64,000 nucleotides of DNA from Alopecurus myosuroides (GCA_028641055.1 JAPCYS010000849.1:372001-436000), one strand, 5' to 3'. Positions 1 through 12,354 are shown, numbered from the stretch's first letter. Made by a program: numbers and translations. Notes: a model not told the origin generated them from the letters alone.

Positions 1-2375
1 TCATACTAGTAAGGTGACAAAGAACCAAACTCGCAAAGAACCTAAGCATGCGCTACGACTCGCAAGGCAAACAAGAAACAAACATGTCATCGGAGGTGGA
101 GGATGAGGCTATATCATGGCTGCAAGGTAAACATATGATAGGATCGAGACACAAGCATCGATTCATAAGGCTAGAATAAAGGCAACGGAAAGAATCGGTA
201 ACAAGTGAGGAACGGCAGCCAAAGGTAGCAAGTGAGTAAAGCTTCCCTGGAATCCAGCTTGTAGAGGTAGCACAACTTGTCGTGGCTCACATCATCTCAA
301 CATCCTATCCGCGAAGAAGCAAAGCACTAAAAGAAACACCAGATGCACCAATTACTTCTATGGCAAAAGATCCAGCATGATCCTATTTTATATGCATGAC
401 ATGCGAGATGCAACTAAACCAATTTAAGTGGAACCGGAGTCCCAACAATTAATTTAGAATATTCAAGTTATTTATCTAACCATCAATATTAAATGTTGTT
501 TAGCATGGAGAACAATTCATAGGTGAGTGACACAAAATTAAATGGAATAGGGCACAAATTGAATTCAGCACCCAAACATATTCCATGTTTAATTATTTAA
601 GTGACATGCATAACACTACTAAAATGCAAGATGAGAGATGACAACATGATCATGGTTGAAAAAATAATATTACTTGCATTTTTCTGATTGGAAAACATAT
701 TTTATATGTTGAATTTGGGTTGTACATGAGCAAGTTATTAAATTGGCAATTTTAAATCCATTAAACAATGAATTGTTGTCTTCAGAAATTTAAATTATTC
801 AAAACAGAAATCAAAGTTTATATTTGGAAATTTTATTTAATTTTGCATAGAAAACATATTTTACTTTGTGAAATTGGAGTTAATATAAATTTGATATTCA
901 ATTTTGAAAACCAGGGGTCAATCTGTAATTCCAGGGACCAAAACGTGAAAGAAACAGATTGCAGAGAGGGCCCTGGGAGTTTGTTACTCAGCGCACAGAC
1001 CACATGGGACACTGACCAGTGGGGCCAGGCCCTGTGCGGTGGAAAATAGAGAAAAAAAAAGGGGGCATGCCTCGGCCGGGAGTCGAACCTGGGACTCCCT
1101 GGGATGCGGATCACTGCTTTAGCCATTGGGCTAGTGCTTTGTTTGTTTAGTGATACGGATCTGAATCGAGATGAAGTGAAAACGGGCGGTGTTATCTGAC
1201 GAAACTGAATTCTTCTTCAGGACACGGTACAGGGGGACAAACTATAGCAGGCCACCGTTTCCAAGGGCGTGGCTGCGAACTCGCGAGCGCAGGAGGCCGC
1301 TGGGAGTGCGTTGTGGTGAGTGGGGTGTGTGTACGTGCTGCAGGTGCATGTGCGCGCATAGGAGGGCACACCGGTGGAGAGCAGCTGCTTTGGGGCAAGC
1401 TTCGGAAAATAAGACATGGCAGATGCGCACGGCCGGTGTTCTTGCTCGACGGCGAGTCACAGAGCAAGGAGAAGAGCAAGCGAGATGTCCGCAGGGACGG
1501 GTGCTCACCGGGGTTGCTCGGTGTCGTCGAATGGACGCGGATACGAGAGTGACATGTTGTAGAGGAGGAAGACAAGGGACGTGCGCGCAGACGGCCGTAG
1601 ACGATGGCCACGTACCCACGGACAGAGGTGGAAGAAGAGCTCGGCGGCGACGTGTCATGCAGCCCCGGATCCCGATCTTTAGGGCCGAGATGGAGGGGAC
1701 CACGACTTTTCCATCCCCACACCCATCTTGGCTCGACGGGTACCATGGCGATGGAGCAACGGCGACCTGCTCCGGGCTCTACCTCTCGGTTCAGAAAATA
1801 ATTCAGAGAAGGAGGCAGCAGAGGAGGGAGAAGGAGGGCGGCGGCGGCGGATAGGAAGTGAGGAAGGAATCTAGGGTTCTTGGGACTCTTCTCTTGGGTA
1901 GATAAGGAGGAGGGCGAGAGGGGACCAGGAGGTGGTGGTTGTGTGCTCGTGCGGCGATGGAAAGCGACAGGGGCACCCTCCTGCGTGTGTTCTCCTGTAC
2001 GGACAAAGGAAGAAGAGCCTTGGTGGGCTGCTTTGGGATGGTAGGTGGCCAGCTGGGCCTTACATAGCCCAGTTCGGTTGTCTCCCTCAAAAATTGATTT
2101 TTTTTTTGTTGTTCTTTTTTTTTCCAGAAATGATTAAGAGATATTTTTGGGAGTGTTTTAAATAGGAAAACATGTGTAAAAATAATTTGGATAAAATAGT
2201 GACTTACTGATAAGTCCTTTGAACATTTTGAATGCACCAAAATATTTTGAGTTGACAATTAAAATAGGCTTGAGAGAAAACAATATATGTAAGGTTCAAC
2301 AAAAATGCACTACATGCAGGATGCCAAAGAAAAACAAACAGACAAGTCCTATTAGGGAAACCCCCGGGAGTTACA
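1..2375 (-). repeat. Family A LTR, copy 1 (partial, cut by window edge)
   Basis: Right-hand 2,375 bp of an LTR that continues left of the window. It ends in GGGAGTTACA where copies 2 and 3 have GGGTGTTACA. It contains, left to right, an AT-rich segment (to about 950), a tRNA-like module (1079-1133), a GC-rich island (about 1190-2050) and a T-rich tail. Open frames in the GC-rich island are broken differently in each copy and are not treated as genes. Confidence 0.88.
1079..1133 (-). other. tRNA-like A-box/B-box module in family A LTR copy 1
   Basis: On the minus strand TAGCCCAATGG (A-box like) is followed 44 bp downstream, start to start, by GGTTCGACTCC, a perfect match to the pol III B-box consensus GGTTCGANTCC. 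The acceptor stem does not pair, so this is not an intact tRNA gene. Confidence 0.55.
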
Positions 2376-3463
2376 GACGACACCACTAACAGGGGATTGC
2401 GCCCTCGCAATCCGAATAACGCCAAGAGAGAGGGAAAAGCCGGACTCTCGAGTCTTCGTGGACCTTGTTGTTATTTTGGATACCAATAAGAAAAGATGGT
2501 TGCTCCGGACAACGAATTTTGATGCAGGGGTCTCAGAAGATAAAATCGCCTCTAACTTTGGAGAAAGGAGTGAGATTCATGCATTGATCCACATATTCAG
2601 TGTCACAAGAGCGAATGATGAGAGTGGATGGTATGGTAGCTACTCTATCCCGCACCCAAAGCATTACTCCGATCATGAAAAAGTGAGTTGCACAATCCAC
2701 TCACGGAATTTTTTATAGAAGGGTGCCGTCGTCTTGGATCGTCATGAAACACCGAAAATACATGGAGAAAAGGAATCGGTGGTGAACGCTACGATCGGAT
2801 AACATTCCATATGATAGCGGGAAAGTTGTGACCACAAACAACAAGAGGAATCATAATGATAAGATTTCACAACGGCTCCGTGGACATGAACAACACATGC
2901 TCAAGGGATCCTCCCACTTCACCAATGTTGATCCTTCTCATTTACTCTTCCAAAACGGTATGGATATCCTTTAAGGTACACCAGAAAGGTGGAGGGTGTA
3001 ACTTTGAGAGGACAAGGAATCCATGATAATAGATGAACGAAACCAATAGGATGAAGACCAACATAACTAACAAACATTCTCGCTCCGGATTATTCTTCTC
3101 GACACCACTAACAAGAAGTCTTTCTCACGTCAATCACGGTGTTCTTCCGGACCTTCTGAAGATTGAACCTATTAGGTTAAAAGGCTAAGATAACGTCCAC
3201 CCACGTAGAAGCCTACCACTTTGAAAGATAGATAAGAGAGGTGACTCCAAAACAAATGAGGTAATCGGGGAAATAGAGTACAGATGAGGAGAAAATAAGA
3301 ATCCTATTCAGATATTTTCAAAATAGGATTAGCACAAATAGTTTTGACACTCTAGAGAGACGACTGTTAGCGAGGTTATCCTACAGGATTTGCGGACCCG
3401 TTGCTTCGATAACCATTCATATCGAAACAATGTCGGGAATCGGAACCATGCTCTGATACCATT
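2376..3463 (-). other. Family A internal region, copy 1 (no recognised coding domain)
   Basis: A 1,088 bp segment between LTR copies 1 and 2, nearly identical to 7189-8276. No zinc knuckle, protease, RT or integrase motif was found on either strand. An 86-codon frame on the plus strand (2458-2718) runs antisense to the element and extends to 116 codons in the second copy; I do not regard it as a gene. The expected purine-rich tract beside LTR copy 1 is missing. Confidence 0.75.
3450..3461 (-). promoter_or_regulatory. tRNA-iMet primer binding site, family A copy 1
   Basis: Plus-strand GCTCTGATACCA is the reverse complement of TGGTATCAGAGC, the primer-binding site for initiator methionine tRNA used by most plant gypsy and copia elements. 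It sits 2 bp from the LTR edge at 3464 and fixes the element orientation as minus. Confidence 0.9.
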
Positions 3464-6400
3464 TGTGACGCCCCTGGATCGGGTACTATGGGGATTTCAG
3501 CATTCCCGCCAGAATCCACATAATATCTGATCCTGAGTTGTCATTTCTGATACCATTACAACAGTTCACGAATAATCCACAACAACAACAGAAGAGATAT
3601 ATACAAGACGACTCAAACGAGTCAAGAATACAACTTGTACAATACAAAGATTCAAATAACAGCGGAAAACGAAACAATATCCGACTACGGATAAGATACA
3701 AATTGGACTAAGAGTCCTGAAGATAACCGATGGCGTCCAATCCCTGCCCATGCCAAGCCAGAGGGATTCCCAAGCTAACGTCGTCAACTTCAAACATGTG
3801 ACTGCATTGTGAATACAGCCCCGAATTATGGGGTCAGTACTTGAAGGTACCGGCAGGCGGAAAGCAATACTCACAAGATACCAAGGCAACCAGTCATCAC
3901 AAGATACAAATACTTTGGGTACAAAGGAAGATGTTGGTGTAATGAAGCGGCAGCGGGCGTCACTAAGAAGTCTGTGGAGACACGCTACAACTCTCATCTA
4001 TTAGAAAGGGATGAGAAAGCGCGACAAAACCAACTACAACTACTCACCAAAGCAAACCCATCCAGGATTTACCCCCCAACAACCAATGCCAGGTGGTAAC
4101 CGAGGAAAAACTCACACATGTTGTAATAGTAATCTCGTTATCGCACATGTTAACAAATATGATTAGGTGTAAGTTATCTGACTCATGTAAGCCAGCACTT
4201 TCTCCAAGATCGTCACATAAGCGCGGACGATACGCCTTCTCGAAAAGATTTAACCCTACAGGGACGCACTACTGTAGCAACACGCACCGAGACTGTCGCG
4301 AGACTGTCGGCACAACACTTCACCTTACCACAAACAAGTCCAGGTAGCCACCTAGCTAGGTTGGGACCGCCTCGAGAGTCCGGCCGGTGCTTCGAAGCGG
4401 ACCTAGCCGTTTGCGCCTACGCGCGAAACGGATCAAACCTGACCGGAACTGTCCGCTCCACGTTATACCGCGAAAAGCTATATAATTGTACGCACATTGG
4501 TAACATACCATCATCATCCTCAACGTTGTTGCCATTGTACCTGCAGAACTGGTGATGTGTGTACCCAACTGGAAATCCCGAACTACGTTGTGGCATCCTG
4601 GACAAGAGTGCAGCGGGGCTAATAGGTTGCGGGGAGTCCCATTCCTCCCACGATGTGGTTAGCGCGCTCATTCTTGGATCAGCGGACAAGAACCTTTTCC
4701 TAAGGCGACACAAGAGGGACCAAAAGCCTCGAGGGGCCTCCCGCAGGTGGCTTAACTCGATTTCAAATTTTATTATTACCCAAGCGTTAAGATCATTTTA
4801 AAAATAAGTTGAACCAAACTATCATACTAGTAAGGTGACAAAGAACCAAACTCACAAAGAACCTAAGCATGCGCTACGACTCGCAAGGCAAACAAGAAAC
4901 AAACATGTCATCGGAGGTGGGGGATGAGGCTATATCATGGCTGCAAGGTAAACATATGATAGGATCGAGACACAATCATCAATTCATAAGGCTAGAATAA
5001 AGACAACGGAAAGAATCGGTAACAAGTGAGGAACGGCAGCCAAAGGTAGCAAGTGAGTAAAGCTTGCCTGGAATCCAGCTTGTAGAGGTAGCAGAACTTG
5101 TCGTGGCTCACATCATCTCAACGTCCTATCCGCGAAGAAGCAAAGCACTAAAAGAAACACCGGATGCAACAATTACTTCTATGGCAAAAGATCCAGCATG
5201 ATCCTATTTTATATGCATGACATGCGAGATGCAAACTTAATTTAAGTGGAACCGGAGTCCCAACAATTAATTTAGAATATTCAAGTTATTTATCTAACCA
5301 TCAAGATTAAATGTTGTTTAGCATGAAGAACAATTCATAGGTGAGTGACACAAAATTAAATGGAATAGGGCACAAATTGAATTAAGCACCCAAACATATT
5401 CCATGTTTAATTATTTAAGTGACATGCATAACACTACTAAAATGCAAGATGAGAGATGCAAACATGATCATGGATGAAAAATTAATATTACTTGCATTTT
5501 TCTGATTGGAAAACATATTTTATATGTTGAATTTGGGTTGGACATGAGCAAGTTATTAAATTGGCAATTTTAAATCCATTAAATAATGAATTGTTGTCTT
5601 CAGAAATTTAAGTTATTCAAAACAGAAATCAAAGCTTATATTTGGAAATTTTATTTAATTTTGCATGGAAAACATATTTTACTTTGTGAAATTGGAGTTA
5701 ATATGAATTTGATATTCAATTTTGAAAACGAGAGGTCAAACTGTAATTCCAGGGACCAAAACGTGAAAGAAACAGATTGCAGAGAGGGCCCTGGGAGTTT
5801 GTTACTCAGCGCACAAACCACATGGGACACTGACCAGTGGGGCCAGGCCCTGCGCGGTGGAAAATAGAAAAAAAGGGGGCATGCCTCGGCCGGGAGTCGA
5901 ACCTGGGACTCCTTGGGATGCGGATCACTGCTTTAGCCACTAGGCTAGTGCTCTGTTTGTTTAGTGATACGGATCTGAGTCGAGATGAAGTGCAAACGGG
6001 CGGTGTTATCTGACGAAACTGAATTCTTCTTCAGGACACGGCACAGGGGGGACGAACTACAGCAGGCCGCCGTTTCCAAGGGCGTGGCTGCGAACTCGCG
6101 AGCGCAGGAGGCCGCTGGGAGTGCGCTGTGGTGCGTGGGGTGTGTGTACGTGCTGCAGGTGCATGTGCGCGCACAGGAGGGCGCACCGATGGAGAGCAGC
6201 TGCATCGGGGCAAGCTTCGGAAAATAAGACATGGCATATGCGCACGGCCAGTGTTCTTGCTCGACGGCGAGTCACAGAGCAAGGAGAATAGCAGGCGAGA
6301 TGTCCGCAGGGACGGGTGCTCACCGGGATTGCTCGGTGTCTCAGAATGGACGCGGAGACGACGGCGACATGTTGTAGAGGAGGAAGACAAGGGACGTGCG

Positions 6401-7188
6401 TGCAGACGGCCATAGACGATGGCCACATACCCACGGACAGAGGCGGAAGAAGAGCTCGGCGGCGACGTGTCTGGCAGCCCCGGATCCCGATCTTCAGGGA
6501 CGAGATGGAGGGGACCATGGCGGTTCCATCCCCGCACCCAGCTTGGCTCGACGGGTACCATGGAGATGGAGCAACGACGACCTGCTCCGGGCTCTACCTC
6601 TCGGTTCAGAAAATAATTCAGAGAAGGAGGCAGCAGAGGAGGGAGAAGGAGGGAGGCGGTGGCGGATGGGAAGAGGGGATGGAATCTAGGGTTCTTGGGA
6701 CTCTTCTCTTGGGTAGATAAGGAGGAGGTCGAGAGGGGACCAGGAGGTGGTGGTTGTGCGATGGTGCGGCGATGGAAAGCGACAGGGGCACCCTCCTGCG
6801 TGTGTTCTCCTGTACGGACAAAGGAAGAAGAGACTTGGGTGGGCTGCTTTGGGATGGTAGGTGGCCAGCTGGGCCTTAGATAGCCCAGTTCGGTTGTCTC
6901 CCTCAAAAATTGTTTTTTTTTTGTTGTTCTTTTTTTTCCAGGAATGATTAAGAGACATTTTTTTGAGTGTTTTAAATAGGAAAACATGTGTAAAAATAAT
7001 TTGGATAAAATAGTGACTTACTGATAATCCTTTGAACATTTTGAATGCACCAAAATATTTTGAGTTGACAATTAAAATAGGCTTGAGAGAAAACAATTTT
7101 TTTTAAGGTTCAACAAAATGCACTACATGTAGGATGCCAAAGAAAAACAAACAGACAAGTCCTATTAGGGAAACCCCCGGGTGTTACA
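3464..7188 (-). repeat. Family A LTR, copy 2 (complete, 3,725 bp)
   Basis: Begins TGTGACGCCCC at 3464 and ends GTGTTACA at 7188, giving the TG...CA termini of an LTR. It aligns along its length with 8277-12004, with about 98% identity in the stretches I compared by eye. It carries a tRNA-like module at 5893-5947 and a GC-rich island from about 6000 to 6880, where a 318-codon minus-strand frame (6031-6987) is open. The same island is broken into shorter frames in copy 1. Confidence 0.92.
5893..5947 (-). other. tRNA-like A-box/B-box module in family A LTR copy 2
   Basis: TAGCCTAGTGG (A-box) and GGTTCGACTCC (B-box) on the minus strand, 44 bp apart start to start. The D-stem can pair at three of four positions and the T-stem at four of five, but the flanking seven bases do not form an acceptor stem. 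Best read as a tRNA-derived or tRNA-mimicking segment. Confidence 0.6.
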
Positions 7189-8276
7189 GACGACACGACT
7201 AACAGGGGATTGCGCCTTCGCAATCCGAACAACGCCAAGAGAGAGGGAAAAGTCGGACTCTCGAGTCTTCGTGGACCTTGTTGTTCTTTTGGATACCAAT
7301 AAGAAAAGATGGTTTCTCCGGACAACGAATTTTGAAGCAGGGGTCTCAGAAGATAAAATCGCCTCTAACTTCGAAGAAAGGAGTGAGATTCATGCATTAA
7401 TCAACATATTCAGTCTCACAAGAGCGAATGATGAGAGTGGACGGTATGGTAGCTACTCCATCCCACACCCAAAGCATTACTCCGATCATGAAAAAGTGAG
7501 TTGCACAATCCACTCACGGAATTTTTTATAGAAGGGTGTCGTCGTCTTGGATCGTCATGAAACACCGAAAAGACATGGAGAAAAGGAATCAGTGGTCAAC
7601 GCTACGATCGGATAACATTCCATATGACAGCGGGAAAGTTGTGACCACAAACAACAAGAGGAATCATAATGATAAGATTTCACAACGGCTCCGTGGACAT
7701 GAACAACACATGCTCAAGGGATCCTCCCACTTCACCAATGTTCATCCTTCTCATTTACTCTTCCAAAACGGTATGGATATCCTTTAAGGTACACCAGAAA
7801 GGTGGAGGGTGTAACTTTGAGAGGACAAGGAATCCATGATAATAGATGAATGAAACCAATAGGATGAAGACCAACATAACTAACAAACATTCTCGCTCCG
7901 GATTATTCTTCTCGACACCACTAACAAGAAGTCTTTCTCACGTCAATCACGGTGTTCTTCCGGACCTTCTGAAGATTGAACCTATTAGGTTAAAAGGCTA
8001 AGATAACGTCCACCCACGTAGAAGCCTACCACTTTGAAAGATAGATAAGAGAGGTGACTCCAAAACAAATGAGGTAATCGAGGAAATAGAGTACAGATGA
8101 GGAGAAAATAAGAATCCTATTCAGATATTTTCAAAATAGGATTAGCACAAATAGTTTTGACACTCTAGAGAGACGACTGTTAGCGAGGTTATCCTACAGG
8201 ATTTGCAGACCGGTTGCTTCGATAACCATTCATATCGAAACAGTATCGGGAATCAGAACCATGCTCTGATACCATT
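7189..8276 (-). other. Family A internal region, copy 2
   Basis: 1,088 bp, the same length as copy 1 and differing from it at scattered positions only. It has the same missing polypurine tract: the sense-strand bases before the 3' LTR read GTTAGTCGTGTCGTC. It contains no recognisable gag or pol sequence, so mobility would need enzymes from another element. Confidence 0.78.
8263..8274 (-). promoter_or_regulatory. tRNA-iMet primer binding site, family A copy 2
   Basis: Identical GCTCTGATACCA 2 bp before the LTR that starts at 8277; same interpretation as the site at 3450. Confidence 0.9.
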
Positions 8277-11200
8277 TGTGACGCCCCTGGATCGGGTACT
8301 ATGGGGATTTCAGCGTTCCCGCCAGAATCCACATAATATCTGATCCTGAGTTGTCATTTCTGATACCATTACAACAGTTCACGAATAATCCACAACAACA
8401 ACAGAAGAGATATATACAAGACGATTCAAACGAGTCAAGAATACAACTTATACAATACAAAGATTCAAATAACAGCGGAAAACGAAACAATATCCGACTA
8501 CGGATAAGATACAAATTGGACTAAGAGTCCTGAAGATAACCGATGGCGTCCAATCCCTGCCCAGGCCAAGCCAGAGGGATTCCCAACCTAACGTCGTCAA
8601 CTTCAAACATGTTACTGCATTGTGAATACAGCCCCGAATTATGGGGTCAGTACTTGAAGGTACCGGCAGGCGGAAAGCAATACTCACAAGATACCAAGGC
8701 AACCAGTCATCACAAGATACAAATACTTTGGGTACAAAGGAAGAGGTTGGTGTAATGAAGCGGCAGCGGGCGTCACTAAGAAGTCTGTGGAGACACGCTA
8801 CAACTCTCGTCTATTAGAAAGGGATGAGAAAGCGCGACAAAACAAACAACAACTACTCACCAAAGCAAACCCATCCAGGATTTACCCCCCAACAACCAAT
8901 GCCAGGAGGTAACCGAGGAAAAACTCACACATGTTGTAATAGTAATCTCGTTATCGCACAGGTTAACAAATATGATTAGGTGTAAGTTATCTGACTCATG
9001 TAAGCCAGCAATTTCTCCAAGATCGTCACATAAGCGCGGACGATACGCCTTCTCGAAAAGATTTAACCCTACAGGGATGCACTACTGTAGCAACACGCAC
9101 CAAGACTGTCGCGAGACTGTCGGCACAACACTTCACCTTACCACAAACAAGTCCAGGTAGCCACCTAGCTAGGTTGGGACCGCCTCGAGAGTCCGGCCGG
9201 TGCTTCGAAGCGGACCTAGCCGTTTGCGCCTACGCGCGAAACGGATCAAACCTGACCGGAACTGTCCGCTCCACGTTATACCGCGAAAAGCTATATAATT
9301 GTACGCACATTGGTAACATACCATCATCATCCTCAACGTTGTTGCCATTGTACCTGCAGAACTGGTGATGTGTGTACCCAAATGGAAATCCCGAACTACG
9401 TTGTGGCATCCTGGACAAGAGTGCAGCGGGGCTAATAGGTTGCGGGGAGTCCCATTCCTCTCACAATGTGGTTAGCGCGCTCATTCTTGGATCAGCGGAC
9501 AAGAACCTTTTCCTAAGGCGACACCAGAGGGACCAAAAGCCTCGAGGGGCCTCCCGCAGGTGGCTTAATTCGATTTCAAATTTTATTATTACCCAAGCGT
9601 TAAGATCATTTTAAAAATAAGTTGAACCAACCTATCATACTAGTAAGGTGACAAAGAACCAAACTCACAAAGAACCTAAGCATGCGCTACGACTCGCAAG
9701 GCAAACAAGAAACAAACATGTCATCGTAGGTGGGTGATGAGGCTATATCATGGCTGCAAGGTAAACGTATGATAGGATCGAGACACAAGCATCAATTCAT
9801 AAGGCTAGAATAAAGACAACAGAAAGAATCGGTAACAAGTGAGGAACGGCAGCCAAAGGTAGCAAGTGAGTAAAGCTTGCCTGGAATCCAGCTTGTAGAG
9901 GTAGCAGAACTTGTCGTGGCTCACATCATCTCAACGTCCTATCCGCGAAGAAGCAAAGCACTAAAAGAAACACCGGATGCAACAATTACTTCTATGGCAA
10001 AAGATCCAGCATGATCCTATTTTATATGCATGACATGCGAGATGCAACTTAACCAATTTAAGTGGAACCGGAGTCCCAACAATTAATTTAGAATATTCAA
10101 GTTATTTATCTAACCATCAATATTAAATGTTGTTTAGCATGGAGAACAATTCATAGGTGAGTGACACAAAATTAAATGGAATAGGGCACAAATTGAATTA
10201 AGCACCCAAACATATTCCATGCTTAATTATTTAAGTGACATGCATAACACTACTAAAATGCAAGATGAGAGATGCAAACATGATCATGGATGAAAAATTA
10301 ATATTACTTGCATTTTTCTGATTGGAAAACATATTTTATATGTTGAATTTGGGTTGGACATGAGCAAGTTATTAAATTGGCAATTTTAAATCCATTAAAC
10401 AATGAATTGTTGTCTTCAGAAATTTAAGTTATTCAAAACAGAAATCAAAGCTTATATTTGGAAATTTTATTTAATTTTGCATGGAAAACATATTTTACTT
10501 TGTGAAAATGGAGTTAATATGAATTTGATATTCAATTTTGAAAACCAGAGGTCAAACTATAATTCCAGGGACCAAAACGTGAAAGAAACAGATTGCAGAG
10601 AGGGCCCTGGGAGTTTGTTACTCAGCGCACAGACCACATGGGACACTGACCAGTGGGGCCAGGCCCTGCGCGGTGGAAAATAGAAAAAAAGGGGGCATGC
10701 CTCGGCCGGGAGTCGAACCTGGGACTCCTTGGGATGCGGATCACTGCTTTAGCCACTAGGCTAGTGCTCTGTTTGTTTAGTGATACGGATCTGAGTCGAG
10801 ATGAAGTGCAAACGGGCGGTGTTATCTGACGAAACTGAATTCTTCTTCAGGACACGGCACAGGGGGGACGAACTACAGCAGGCCTCCGTTTCCAAGGGCG
10901 TGGCTGCGAACTCGCGAGCGCACGAGGCCGCTGGGAGTGCGCTGTGGTGCGTGGGGTGTGTGTACGTGCTGCAGGTGCATGTGCGCGCACAGGAGGGCGC
11001 ACTGATGGAGAGCAGCTGCATCGGGGCAAGCTTCGGAAAATAAGACATGGCATATGCGCACGGCCGGTGTTCTTGCTCGACGGCGAGTCACAGAGCAAGG
11101 AGAATAGCAAGCGAGATGTCCGTAGGGACGGGTGCTCACCGGGATTGCTCGGTGTCGCAGAATGGACGCGGAGACGACGGCGACATGTTGTAGAGGAGGA

Positions 11201-12004
11201 AGACAAGGGACGTGCGTGCAGACGGCCGTAGACGATGGCCACATACCCACGGACAGAGGCGGAAGAAGAGCTCGGCGGCGACGTGTCTGGCAGCCCCGGA
11301 TCCCGATCTTCAGGGACGAGATGGAGGGGACCATGGCGGTTCCATCCCCGCACCCAGCTTGGCTCGACGGGTACCATGGAGATGGAGCAACGACGACCTG
11401 CTCCGGGCTCTACCTCTCGGTTCAGAAAATAATTCAGAGAAGGAGGCAGCAGAGGAGGGAGAAGGAGGGCGGCGGTGGCGGATGGGAAGAGAGGATGGAA
11501 TCTAGGGTTCTTGGGACTCTTCTCTTGGGTAGATAAGGAGGAGGGCGAGAGGGGACCAGGAGGTGGTGGTTGTGCGCTGGTGCGGCGATGGAAAGCGACA
11601 GGGGCACCCTCCTGCGTGTGTTCTCCTGTACGGACCAAGGAAGAAGAGCCTTGGGTGGGCTGCTTTGGGATAGTAGGTGGCCAGCTGGGCCTTACATAGC
11701 CCAGTTCGGTTGTCTCCCTCAAAAATTGTTTTTTTGTTGTTGTTCTTTTATTTCCAGGAATGATTAGAGACATTTTTGGGAGTGTTTTAAATAGGAAAAC
11801 ATGTGTAAAAATAATTTGGATAAAATAGTGACTTACTGATAAGTCCTTTGAACATTTTGGATGCACCAAAATATTTTGAGTTGACAATTAAAATAGTCTT
11901 GAGAGAAAACCATTTTTTTTAAGGTTCAACAAAATGCACTGCATGCAGGATGCCAAAGAAAAACAAACAGACAAGTCCTATTAGGGAAACCCCCGGGTGT
12001 TACA
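8277..12004 (-). repeat. Family A LTR, copy 3 (complete, 3,728 bp) and array end
   Basis: Starts TGTGACGCC at 8277 and ends GGGTGTTACA at 12004. Beyond 12004 the repeat homology stops abruptly, which defines the LTR edge. The next 5 bp, CACCC, are the predicted right target-site duplication; its partner lies outside the window. A 346-codon minus-strand frame (10847-11887) spans the GC-rich island. Confidence 0.92.
10709..10763 (-). other. tRNA-like A-box/B-box module in family A LTR copy 3
   Basis: Same sequence and spacing as the module at 5893-5947; both boxes are preserved in this copy. Confidence 0.6.
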
Positions 12005-12009
12005 CACCC

Positions 12010-12264
12010 TTACTCCAGGAATTCTCTCAGAACAGGCTCCGAGAACATGACATTGTAGCCATGTATTGCAATGGTACTAAGCACTCGGACACAAGCTTTT
12101 TACCCAGGTTCAAGACGTCGTGAGATGCATCCCTACGTCCTCATGTGTGATCTGGAATTATGGGATGGTGGAAATGGTTACAAGGTGGACGAGGCTTCTT
12201 GGTCGACCTAAGACGACGTGTCTCCCGGGGTGACCCCCTACTCTAGATGTGGCCCCTCCTTGTT

Positions 12265-12265
<1 letters not shown>
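12010..12265. other. Unassigned sequence with a gypsy-LTR-like signature
   Basis: No ORF of note. The stretch TTTACCCAGGTTCAAGACG near 12098 resembles a motif common in grass gypsy LTRs and also present at 13330 and 19950. It may be LTR remnant of the element to the right, but it does not align with that element's 548 bp LTR. Confidence 0.35.

Positions 12266-12309
<44 letters not shown>
12266..12309. repeat. (CT)22 microsatellite
   Basis: Forty-four bases of uninterrupted CT dinucleotide, read as (GA)n on the minus strand just past the end of the gag-like ORF of the neighbouring LTR element. Confidence 0.97.
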
Positions 12310-12311
<2 letters not shown>

Positions 12312-12354
12312 GTGAGTAGTCCCGATCTCTTTTCTCTTTGGACGATTCCTCCTT

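Larger units (their letters stand above)
1..12004 (-). mobile_element. Tandem LTR-int-LTR-int-LTR array, non-autonomous gypsy family A
   Basis: The first 12 kb repeats with a period of about 4.82 kb; the same opening sequence occurs at 1, 4822 and 9635. Each unit resolves into an LTR (TGTGACGCC at its left end, TTACA at its right end) and a 1,088 bp internal segment. The reverse complement of the initiator-Met primer site, GCTCTGATACCA, lies 2 bp before each LTR start, so the element reads on the minus strand. The last LTR stops at 12004, where the repeat ends and unrelated sequence begins; CACCC at 12005-12009 should be the right target-site copy. No gag or pol domain was recognised inside. 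Structure and size resemble LARD or Sukkula-type non-autonomous gypsy elements, but the family name is not certain. Confidence 0.9.

Noticed and set aside
2458..2718. Plus-strand ORF in family A internal region as a gene
   Set aside because: Antisense to the element, short, and without homology that I recognise; the frame start differs between the two copies.
5893..5947. Intact tRNA gene
   Set aside because: A- and B-boxes fit, but the acceptor stem does not pair, T33 is not conserved and the anticodon stem is poor. Reported as a tRNA-like module instead.
10847..11887. 346-codon ORF on the minus strand
   Set aside because: It lies wholly in an LTR, crosses from AT-rich to GC-rich sequence, and is broken in the equivalent LTR copy 1. 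No domain is recognisable. Kept only as an observation on the GC-rich island.
1..12004. CRISPR-like or satellite array
   Set aside because: The repeat unit is 4.8 kb with LTR and primer-site structure, not short spaced repeats or a classical satellite.
12098..12140. 3' LTR of the 548 bp-LTR element at 12.1 kb
   Set aside because: It shares only the TTTACCCAGGTTC phrase with the LTR at 13231-13778; the rest does not align.
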